Shown here in pieces: positions 1-8,750 of a DNA stretch of 64,000 nucleotides (its first letter is position 1; each line of letters begins with the position of its first letter). The DNA lies in assembly GCF_036320965.1 (NCBI RefSeq), contig NC_092250.1:12745100-12809099 (forward strand). Reading direction: 5' to 3'. The translations under genes were made by a program, and so were the position numbers. The notes under the pieces were generated by a model. The model made no database searches. It saw nothing but the letters and a program-made list of their open reading frames with translations, and was not told the origin of the DNA. Source of the stretch: Panulirus ornatus. Lineage: Eukaryota; Arthropoda; Malacostraca; Decapoda; Palinuridae.

Positions 1-597
1 CGAGTCAGTATAACCCATGCACTGTTTCCATTGTAAAAGCTCCTAACAGAATTTTTCATGCAGGATCACATCCTCTAAATGCCTTCTAACCCACTTTATC
101 ATAAGCCTCTTTTGAAATCCATATAGTTTTTTTGTGTGTGTAAAGGCAGTAATGCAATGTACACACCCAACTTACCTGCCCCAAACCCATATAGTTCCTC
201 AACGAAGGGGGGTTCAGTAATGTTTCTAACGCGATGTATCAGTTTCCAGTCATGTACCTTATTCCTCAATAATTTATGCACTTCCGATGCAGCGGAAAAA
301 TTGCTGCCTCCTCTCGGTCAGCAGACACCCGATCACATCCCCACGCTTCAACGAGCGCCGTCTAACTCCACGTACCTATTCTTGCTCGTTGAACAGTGTC
401 ATTGCACAGACTTTTGATGGACTCCATCTGGTTGCATTTGGTGCGCTGGTAGTACGTCCCCGTAGCAATAGGTATGATAGTCACTGTAAACCCTAAGCAG
501 CAAGCAATACCATCACTACAACTCTTCAGTAACTGTGACTTAAGCACAACCAGCGTTGTAGTTTCTCTGCAAATTCTTTTTGTAGATCATCTGATGT

Positions 598-720
598 AGT
601 TCACACACGCACACACACACACCACTAAACATGCAGTTTGTATTCTTACACACAGAAAACACTTATTTTATGCACTTACACACACACTTTCTTACACAAA
701 CACACACACACACACACACA
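598..720. repeat. interrupted (CA)n microsatellite
   Basis: Two CA-rich runs separated by about 60 bases of imperfect ACAC-containing sequence. It looks like a degenerating dinucleotide array. Confidence 0.7.
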
Positions 721-3334
721 TTCCTCACCAAGTCTGAAGCCAGTGGTGCGAAAGGGAATGAAAATTTTTTCGTTAACAGAAAATGATGTGGCCTTCAGTC
801 TCCGCTGATAACACCCCTTCAGTAAAACTCCTGTAAGATAACGTTGGCATCACGGATGATCTTGGAAGCACGTCATTTTGTTTTCGTAAGGCTGGGATAA
901 GACCTCGCCAAGCGCCAGACATTATGGTTATGAACGCACGAGAGAGAATGGAGAGAACTCATTCTGAAGGCAAAGCGTTACTCTCGTAATGTATATCCCC
1001 GGAAACAGAAAGACAATAGGAACAAAGCGGCCGAAGAATTATATTTCTGGAAGGGAATCTACCAAGTGCCGAGAGCTGCCATAGAATATTTTAACACCAG
1101 GTGTTGACGGCATGTAGAATGATTGCTTAAACGCTACAATGAAATGCTGGAGTATATGAGGCGTTCTCATCAAGTTTACAAGAAGAAAAGGGTGTATAGA
1201 TGTTGATTTAGGGTGATGAGTATTGCATTTCAATCACTCGTAGTTCATAGGCTTCGCAAACGTCTGAGGCAGTTATGGCAGCAGAGATGATAGCAAAAGA
1301 CCGTTGTTGACGCTACAGAATATTCCAACAGAGGCGTAAAAAAGGATCTTCCTAGCGGATGGGAAAGAGACAGAAGATTAGACCTCAAGGAAACTACCAT
1401 CAGGAAAATATCCTCTGCCTCGGAAATTTTTTTACGAGTCGACAACTAAACCATTCGAGTTTTTTTTTAGTTTTTTATATTGAGGAAATACGAGTTTGGC
1501 AATAGCGGAGTGGCCTCCCGGCTGACTGACCAATCATAGGCCAAGACGTAATCTTGCTGCTCGATGGTTCAGACTCTCTCAGGCTGGGCGGGTGGACCCG
1601 CTCTCCAATTTCTCCACTAGAAATACTTTCAGTTCTTGTTTTCTTAGCAAAATCTGTCGAGTCGCTCAGTGTGTTACTCTCTCTCTTTCCAGTATGGAAT
1701 CTTTTTTGCTCTTCTGTAAACTTGTCAGGTAACCAGCCAGATAGATGGCTCGCTCGCCTTCCTTTCGTAGGGGCAGCTACCCAATTAGTAAGCCAGCCTG
1801 TCGGCATAAAGGCTTTTGCAGCCAACTTTTGCGTCAGTCGTTCATCTAGCTCATCCATCAGCTAACCAGCTATCCAGACGGCCATCAGACTAGATAACCA
1901 GCCATTCAACTAGCTGATCAAGCAGTTAGTTCATCATTCATTTATCCTTTCACCATGTCGGTAGCTGGAGAATTAATGGATGGATAATGTCTAGAACAGT
2001 CAGCAATCGAAATGATGTTCTTCAGCTTAACACTGAAGGTTTATGAGTTGCTATTGATTGTACGCCAAACGCTTGAGCTGTTAACTCAAGCTTGTTACTT
2101 AAGGGAGAGTCTACCGTCGTGCTTAAAGATTTGTAATGTTTCATTCGATTCGAGTTTTCATCGACTTTTTTTTTTTTTTCGTAATGGGACTAGTTTATAC
2201 CCCCTAATTTTCGGTTTTCCTACTAGAAACCATTCGAGTCCAAATATCAGATTGAAGTATTAGAAAGAATACGTCACAATTTACAGTAACGTCGTAAAAA
2301 CAAAAGATGAAATAAGGTTTACCCTCCATGTTTGAATGTTTTCTTTTACGTAACATTGAAAGCTGCGAATTTTGGGAGGTGAAACAGATAGGAGGCAGGT
2401 CTCGGAACTGAAGGAGAGAGAGAGAGAGAAGAGAAAAAAAACTTCAGACAGCAGTACTGTTCTCCAGTTATGTATCATTTGTAAGTCTTGGGTTGGGAAT
2501 TTTTAAGCTGTTGTATCTTCACACGTTCTCTAATATACTTCCCTTGCAGCACTTAAATCTAAACGGCTGGCTTTTATGTATTTCACATTGTTTTCCTTTT
2601 TCCAAGCTTGGAAATCGGATGGTTGTACATAGAAAATGACCCTGGTCTTCACATGCCAGTTCGAAAGTCTATGGTGTCCACAGTAATGTCATCACAAGAT
2701 CTGTAGCCTGTTTTCCCGTCTTGTCAGATCCTGTGGCCGTGTGTGTACCACCTGCTTCCGATGGTGTGTCCACAGTTCGACCGTCTGAACTGTGTCAACA
2801 GTCATCCCATCCGTCTGTGGTGTGGCTGTCTGTCTGTGCAATATGGTAGTGTTATGTCCGTTCGTCCTTGGGATCTTGTTGTACGGACGAAGAATTCTGC
2901 GACCCATTTTGTTGAGTTTATTGACATCAGCTTTGCACTGAGACATCAGCAGGTGGAGGAACGTATGGCACAACCTCCAAGAAGGTACGAGAATCGTTTG
3001 ATATATAAGAAAAAAAAAAATAATTCATGATGTCAAAGCAATTGAAGGTCGATTGTCATAGGTTCTTTTCGAAGCGGATGGCAGCCATACCAGAGAGATC
3101 AGACACTTTCAAAGGCATATTTGGGTCACATTGGGCACCAGTTCCACTCACGTGGTGGAAATTGATACAAAGTATTTTTTCGGTAAAGGATCCCGTTGGA
3201 TGATCATGGGGGCTCGTGGCTCTATGTAGGAAGGGTGATTTTTGGATCGCTGGTGTTCCATAGAAGGGTAAATGTAATTACGTATGAAAGCTGCGAATCT
3301 TAGGGAGGCGGAACGGGTAGGAAGTGGGTCTTCC

Positions 3335-3337
<3 letters not shown>

Positions 3338-3393
<56 letters not shown>
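3338..3393. repeat. (GA)n microsatellite
   Basis: Uninterrupted AG dinucleotide run of about 56 bases. Confidence 0.95.
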
Positions 3394-3396
<3 letters not shown>

Positions 3397-3934
3397 AATG
3401 TGTCATTATGGGGCTCAGAGCAGACTAGCACACAGAGACCCTTGTTACTGGAGACCATATCCTCTGAATGTTTTGTGGCCTTAGAAAAAAATTTCACGTT
3501 AGATAAAGGAGACTGAGAGAGTGGGCTTCATGTGGCCTAGATCATGGACTGTGTCCGTAGAGCAGGAAATGTACACGGGGTAAAAATTAGATATCTTCCC
3601 GGAATGGTCCGATGAATTCCGAAATGAGCAATAAGACTCGTTTCGTGTCGGTAGGGTAGTTCAGCTTGAGATAAATTTGTTAATTATCATGTTAGACCCA
3701 GTTCCAGGGTATTGTATTTACAATGGAATCTACATAAAATTTATCAATTGCAAACGATAGGAAATGTTGCAGGCAATCGCTGTATCACGATCTATTGAAA
3801 ACGGGACTTAGAATGTGAGGCCAGACTAATGGGCATTTCTCAAAACCGTTCGTCCTTGGTGTCATATTGTTTTAAACAGAAAATAGTAAGAAGCTTTTCT
3901 TTTTTTTATTTGACCGTGTGTACTTTGCAGGGCT

Positions 3935-3935
<1 letters not shown>

Positions 3936-4015
<80 letters not shown>
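3936..4015. repeat. (GA)n microsatellite
   Basis: AG dinucleotide run of about 80 bases with one AAAG interruption near its right end. Confidence 0.95.
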
Positions 4016-4264
4016 CAGGGGTGCGTTAAGATACTGCAAAGCCCTACTAGATGTTCTTCTATTCCAGACCCCGGCTGGTGTTGCCGTCTAACGTAACCAG
4101 ATGTACAAGACATTTAGCTTTAATGACGTCAGTACCCCAATATATATGTCTGGTCTGTATCTTTCTTTAGGGCAATCGGGACATTAATGTTATCACATAT
4201 ACGACTGTCAGATGCTATGTTCGAACGTCGGATAGAAAAAGTTACGGATTTGGTAGTGAAGAAA

Positions 4265-4266
<2 letters not shown>

Positions 4267-4328
<62 letters not shown>
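4267..4328. repeat. (GT)n microsatellite
   Basis: Uninterrupted GT run of about 62 bases. A second, short alternating purine-pyrimidine stretch with GC steps lies at 4611-4644. Confidence 0.95.
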
Positions 4329-4332
<4 letters not shown>

Positions 4333-4931
4333 ATTTGTATGTAGAATACATAGAGATGCCTTGAGGGCGATCTTATAGATGGGTTTGTATCTGGGAAAAT
4401 ACATCTGTCCCGAAGATGAATGAATGGCGAGAATCCACATTTCAATTTTTTCTTTATGAAAGACGTGTGCCAGTCTGTCCGTAATGTAGGGGTCTTTGTG
4501 TGTGTGGAGGCAGAGGGTGTTGTGTTGTAGATAGGCGGGAATAGAATAGACTGAAGCAGATGTAAAGGGATTATGTTCCCAGGTGCGAGTGTATTTGTGT
4601 GTGAATTTTGCGGGCGCGCGCGTGCGTGTGTGTGTGTGTACGCGAAATAAACACTGAAACAAATTACTGATTAATTTATCAATAAGAAAGTATTAGCGAG
4701 GGTAATATATTCCAAGATTTTTTTTTTTTTTTCGTGCCGTTTCGTTGGCATTCCAATATCAGATGAACCTTGGCAACCCAGGTGTTGGGAAGATGATGAT
4801 GAAATGTCGAAAATCGATCAACCTTTATGGAAATATCACCGCTTTTATGGAGGAAAATGGAGACTTCCCTTGCAGGCTATTCATAACCGTATTTTTTATT
4901 TTTCTTACGTCGTGAGATAGTTTCTAGAATA

Positions 4932-4934
<3 letters not shown>

Positions 4935-4998
<64 letters not shown>
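4935..4998. repeat. (TA)n microsatellite abutting RTE copy A 3' end
   Basis: Perfect AT run of 64 bases directly followed by the 3' tail of an RTE copy that reads on the minus strand. It is the first of many TA tracts that mark element boundaries in this window. Confidence 0.95.
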
Positions 4999-5001
<3 letters not shown>

Positions 5002-6368
5002 TATACTTTGTCGCTGTCTCCCGCGTTTGCGAGGTAGCGCAAGGAAACAGACGAAAGAAATGGCCCAACCCCCCCCCCCATACACATGTATATACATACG
5101 TCCACACACGCAAATATACATACCTACACAGCTTTCCATGGTTTACCCCAGACGCTTCACATGCCTTGATTCAATCCACTGACAGCACGTCAACCCCTGT
5201 ATACCACATCGCTCCAATTCACTCTATTCCTTGCCCTCCTTTCACCCTCCTGCATGTTCAGGCCCCGATCACACAAAATCTTTTTCACTCCATCTTTCCA
5301 CCTCCACTTTGGTCTCCCTCTTCTCCTTGCTCCCTCCACCTCCGACACATATATCGTCTTGGTCAATCTTTCCTCACTCATCCTCTCCATGTGCCCAAAC
5401 CACTTCAAAACACCCTCTTCTGCTCTCTCAACCACGCTCTTTTTATTTCCACACATCTCTCTTACCCTTACGTTACTCACTCGATCAAACCACCTCACAC
5501 CACACATTGTCCTCAAACATCTCATTTCCAGCACATCCATCCTCCTGCGCACAACTCTATCCATAGCCCACGCCTCGCAACCATACAACATTGTTGGAAC
5601 CACTATTCCTTCAAACATACCCATTTTTGCTTTCCGAGATAATGTTCTCGACTTCCACACATTCTTCAAGGCCCCCAGAATTTTCGCCCCCTCCCCCACC
5701 CTATGATCCACTTCCGCTTCCATGGTTCCATCCGCTGCCAGATCCACTCCCAGATATCTAAAACACTTCACTTCCTCCAGTTTTTCTCCGTTCAAACTCA
5801 CCTCCCAATTGAATTGACCCTCAACCCTACTGTACCTAATAACCTTGTTCTTATTCACATTTACTCTTAACTTTCTTCTTCCACACACTTTACCAAACTC
5901 AGTCACCAGCTTCTGCAGTTTCTCACATGAATCAGCCACCAGCGCTGTATCATCAGCGAACAACAACTGACTCACTTCCCAAGCTCTCTCATCCCCAACA
6001 GACTTCATACTTGCCCCTCTTTCCAAAACTCTTGCATTCACCTCCCTAACAACCCCATCCATAAACAAATTAAACAACCATGGAGACATCACACACCCCT
6101 GCCGCAAACCTACATTCACTGAGAACCAATCACTTTCCTCTCTTCCTACACGTACACATGCCTTACATCCTCGATAAAAACTTTTCACTGCTTCTAACAA
6201 CTTTCCTCCCACACCATATATTCTTAATACCTTCCACAGAGCATCTCTATCAACTCTATCATATGCCTTCTCCAGATCCATAAATGCTACATACAAATCC
6301 ATTTGCTTTTCTAAGTATTTCTCACATACATTCTTCAAAGCAGACACCTGATCCACACATCCTCTACC
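4999..6368 (-). mobile_element. RTE-like LINE, copy A, 5'-truncated, short 3' UTR
   Basis: This minus-strand fragment holds the reverse transcriptase and C-terminal region plus the 3' UTR. The 3' tail contains the family hallmark GCTACCTCGCAAACGCGGGA followed by a stretch ending at (TA)n. The 3' UTR is the short version, running straight from the CATACCTA block to the CTTTCCATGG block. The 5' end is truncated within the RT domain and joins (TA)n at 6369. Both ends therefore sit in TA repeats. Identity to copies B, C, E and F is visibly very high, so the insertion should be young. Confidence 0.9.
5190..6356 (-). CDS. RTE-type reverse transcriptase, partial, open frame in copy A
   Basis: This open frame of 388 codons carries the RT palm and thumb of an RTE-clade LINE and has no internal stop. 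Visible motifs in order are FMDLEKAYDR (motif A with the first catalytic aspartate), GLRQGCVMSPWLF (motif B), LLFADDTALVAD (motif C, catalytic FADD), FRYLGVDL, then YGCEAW and RRRGRPKWRW in the C-terminal part. The order and the C-terminal YGCE/GHM/GRP-RW signature match the RTE/BovB clade as generally known. The true start, endonuclease and RT fingers are missing because the copy is 5'-truncated, so the frame simply runs in from the truncation point. It cannot act as an autonomous element. The product would normally copy the element RNA at a nicked chromosomal site in the nucleus. Confidence 0.85.
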   Translation of the reverse strand: MDQVSALKNVCEKYLEKQMDLYVAFMDLEKAYDRVDRDALWKVLRIYGVGGKLLEAVKSFYRGCKACVRVGREESDWFSVNVGLRQGCVMSPWLFNLFMDGVVREVNARVLERGASMKSVGDERAWEVSQLLFADDTALVADSCEKLQKLVTEFGKVCGRRKLRVNVNKNKVIRYSRVEGQFNWEVSLNGEKLEEVKCFRYLGVDLAADGTMEAEVDHRVGEGAKILGALKNVWKSRTLSRKAKMGMFEGIVVPTMLYGCEAWAMDRVVRRRMDVLEMRCLRTMCGVRWFDRVSNVRVREMCGNKKSVVERAEEGVLKWFGHMERMSEERLTKTIYVSEVEGARRRGRPKWRWKDGVKKILCDRGLNMQEGERRARNRVNWSDVVYRG

Positions 6369-6369
6369 A

Positions 6370-6436
<67 letters not shown>
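6369..6436. repeat. (TA)n microsatellite between RTE copies A and B
   Basis: AT run that joins the truncated 5' end of copy A to the 3' tail of copy B, with almost no other sequence between the two elements. Confidence 0.95.
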
Positions 6437-6442
<6 letters not shown>

Positions 6443-7130
6443 TTGCTTAGTCGCTGTCTCCCGCGTTTGCGAGGTAGCGCAAGGAAACAGACGAAAGAAA
6501 TGGCCCAACCCACCCCCATACACACGTGTATACATACACGTCCACACACGCAAATATACATACCTACACAGCTTTCCATGGTTTACCCCAGACGCTTCAC
6601 ATGCCCTGATTCAATCCACTGACAGCACGTCAACCCCGGTATACCACATCGATCCAATTCACTCTATTCCTTGCCAGCCTTTCACCCTCCTGCATGTTCA
6701 GGCCCCGTTCACTCAAAATCTTTTTCACTCCATCTTTCCACCTCCAATTTGGTCTCCCACTTCTCCTCGTTCCCTCCACCTCCGACACGTATATCCTCTT
6801 GGTCAATCTTTCCTCACTCATTCTCTCCATGTGCCCAAACCATTTCAAAACACCCTCTTCTGCTCTCTCAACCACGCTCTTTTTATTTCCACACATCTCT
6901 CTTACCCTTACATTACTTACTCGATCAAACCACCTCACACCACACATTGTCCTCAAACATCTCATTTCCAGCACATCCACCCTCCTGCACACAACTCTAT
7001 CCATAGCCCACGCCTCGCATCCATACAACATTGTTGGAACCACTATTCCTTCAAACATACCCATTTTTGCTTCTCGAGATAATGTTCTCGACTTCCAAAC
7101 ATTTTTCAAGGCCCCCAGGATTTTCGCCCC
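6437..7130 (-). mobile_element. RTE-like LINE, copy B, 3' fragment, one arm of an inverted dimer
   Basis: This minus-strand fragment contains the short-type 3' UTR and about 170 codons of the RT C-terminal region, ending at 6630 with the usual VVYRG stop context. It covers the part from the KILGALKNVW motif to the tail. At about 7131 the sequence switches without (TA)n into copy C on the opposite strand. The whole fragment is repeated in inverted orientation at about 7737-8425. The switch point looks like a recombination or template-switch junction. Confidence 0.85.
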
Positions 7131-7135
7131 CGCCC

Positions 7136-8420
7136 TAGCATTTATGGATCTGGAGAAGGCATATGATAGAGTTGATAGAGATGCTCTGTGGAAGCTATTA
7201 AGAATATATGGTGTGGGAGGCAAGTTGTTAGAAGCAGTGAAATGTTTTTATCGAGGATGTAAGGCATGTGTACGAGTAGGAAGAGAGGAAAGTGGTTGGT
7301 TCTCAGTGAATGTAGGTTTGCGGCAGGGGTGTGTGATGTCTCTATGGTTGTTTAATTTGTTTATGGATGGGGTTGTTAGGGAGGTGAATGCAAGAGTTTT
7401 GGAAAGAGGGGCAAGTATGAAGTCTGTTGTGGATGAGAAAGCTTGGGAAGTGAGTCAGTTGTTGTTCGCTGATGATACATCGCTGGTGGCTGATTCATGT
7501 GAGAAACTGCAGAAGCTGGTGATTGAGTTTGGTAAAGTGTGTGAAAGAAGAAAGTTAAGAGTAAATAAGAATAAGAGCAAGGTAATTAGGTACAGTAGGG
7601 TTGAGGGTCAAGTCAGTTGGGAGGTAAGTTTGAATGGAGAAAAACTGGAGGAAGTAAAGTGTTTTAGATATCTGGGTGTGGATCTGGCAGCGGATGGAAC
7701 CATGGAAGCGGAAGTGAATCATAGGGTGGGGGAGGGGGCGAAAATCCTGGGAGCCTTGAAGAATGTGTGGAAGTCGAGAACATTATCTCGGAAAGCAAAA
7801 ATGGGTGTTTGAAGGAATAGTGGTTCCAACAATGTTGTATGGTTGCGAGGCGTGGGCTATGGATAGAGTTATGCGCAGGAGGATGGATGTGCTGGAAATG
7901 AGATGTTTGAGGACAATGTGTGGTGTGAGGTGGTTTGATCGAGTAAGTAACATAAGGGTAAGAGAGATGTGTGGAAATAAAAAGAGCGTGGTTGAGAGAG
8001 CAGAAGAGTGTGTTTTGAAATGGTTTGGGCACATGGAGAGGATGAGTGAGGAGAGATTGACCAAGAAGATATATGTGTCGGAGGTGGAGGGAACAAGGAG
8101 AAGAGGGAGACCAAATTGGAGGTGGAAAGATGGAGTGAAAAAGATTTTGTGTGATCGGGGCCTGAACATGCAGGAGGGTGAAAGGAGAGCAAGGAATAGA
8201 GTAAATTGGATCGATGTGGTATACCGGGGTTGACGTGCTGTCAGTGGATTGAATCAGGGCATGTGAAGCGTCTGGGGTAAACCATGGAAAGCTGTGTAGG
8301 TATGTATATTTGCGTGTGTGGACGTGTATGTATACACATGTGTATGGGGTCGGGTTGGGCCATTTCTTTCGTCTGTTTCCTTGCGCTACCTCGCAAACGC
8401 GGGAGACAGCGACAAAGCAA
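7136..8420 (+). mobile_element. RTE-like LINE, copy C, 5'-truncated, short 3' UTR, other arm of inverted dimer
   Basis: This plus-strand copy starts inside RT motif A at the codons for AFMDLEKAYD and continues through the RT, C-terminal region and short 3' UTR to the hallmark tail at about 8385-8420. It ends in an A run followed by (TA)n. Its last 690 bases are the inverted counterpart of copy B. Confidence 0.85.
7139..8233 (+). pseudogene. RTE-type reverse transcriptase fragment with frameshift (copy C)
   Basis: The fragment encodes the RT palm from motif A (FMDLEKAYDRVDRDALW) through GLRQGCVMS and LLFADDTSLVAD to the YGCEAW and GRPNWRW C-terminal blocks. The frame breaks near 7803-7812, where copies A, B and F keep two more bases in the MGMFEG codons. 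The downstream part then continues in another frame to the stop at 8231-8233. The upstream frame is fused through the junction at about 7131 to antisense copy B sequence, which creates a long but meaningless chimeric frame (6694-7812). The lack of endonuclease and fingers plus the frameshift make it non-functional. Confidence 0.8.
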
Positions 8421-8424
8421 AAAA

Positions 8425-8519
<95 letters not shown>
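8418..8519. repeat. poly(A) then (TA)n tract
   Basis: An A run of about 24 bases passes directly into roughly 78 bases of TA. It links the 3' end of RTE copy C to the 3' end of the composite SINE. Confidence 0.95.
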
Positions 8520-8521
<2 letters not shown>

Positions 8522-8750
8522 TTCATACTATTCGCCATTTCCCGCATTAGCAAGGTAGCGTTAAGAACAGAGGACTGGGCCTTTGAGGGAATATCCTCAC
8601 CTGGCCCCCTTCTCCGTTCCCTCTTTTGGAAAATTAAAAAAAGAATGAGAGGGGAGGATTTCCAGCCCCCCGCTCCCTTCCCTTTTAGTCGCCTTCTACG
8701 ACACGCAGGGAATACGTGGAAAGTATTCTTTCTCCCCTATCCCCAGGGAT
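8520..8750 (-). mobile_element. composite SINE-like element, copy 1 (RTE 5' UTR + RTE 3' tail)
   Basis: This short minus-strand element begins at TCCCTGGGGATAGGGGAGAA (5' end, near 8750). It runs through the blocks GTCGTAGAAGGCGACTAAAA and GGGGGCTGGAAATCCTCCCC, all shared with the 5' UTR of full-length RTE copies G and I. A middle part of about 90 bases (GGCCAGGTGAGGATATTCCC region) is not seen in the RTE. The 3' end GTTCTTAACGCTACCTTGCT plus AATGCGGGAAATGGCG resembles the RTE 3' tail. No tRNA-type A and B boxes are obvious. It is flanked by TA repeats on both sides. The inference is that it is a non-autonomous element mobilised by the RTE machinery. Confidence 0.75.

Larger units (their letters stand above)
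1..4934. other. gene-poor region, no supported gene
   Basis: No reading frame here carries a recognisable domain or a convincing splice structure. Between about 1475 and 1865 both strands stay open for 100-127 codons, but the DNA from 1725 to 1945 is made of recurring CAGC/CATC words, so the openness is probably compositional. The rest is ordinary AT-rich intergenic or intronic sequence broken by CA, GA and GT tracts. Confidence 0.6.

Noticed and set aside
1475..1858. 127-codon minus-strand frame with an ATG
   Set aside because: The opposite strand is also open over the same interval and the DNA contains recurring CAGC/CATC words. No domain or splice context supports it.
4129..4662. 177-codon minus-strand frame with His-Thr repeats
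   Set aside because: Most of it is the (GT)n array read as HTHT. The flanking codons show no domain.
5166..5706. Plus-strand open frames of 110-158 codons opposite RTE copies (also near 6671, 15792, 22967, 24352 and 25965)
   Set aside because: They recur in every RTE copy because the antisense of the RT C-terminal coding sequence happens to be stop-poor. They have no independent domain and follow the RTE reading frame.
6694..7812. 372-codon plus-strand frame
   Set aside because: It is a fusion of antisense copy B with sense copy C across the inverted junction and does not represent a designed protein.
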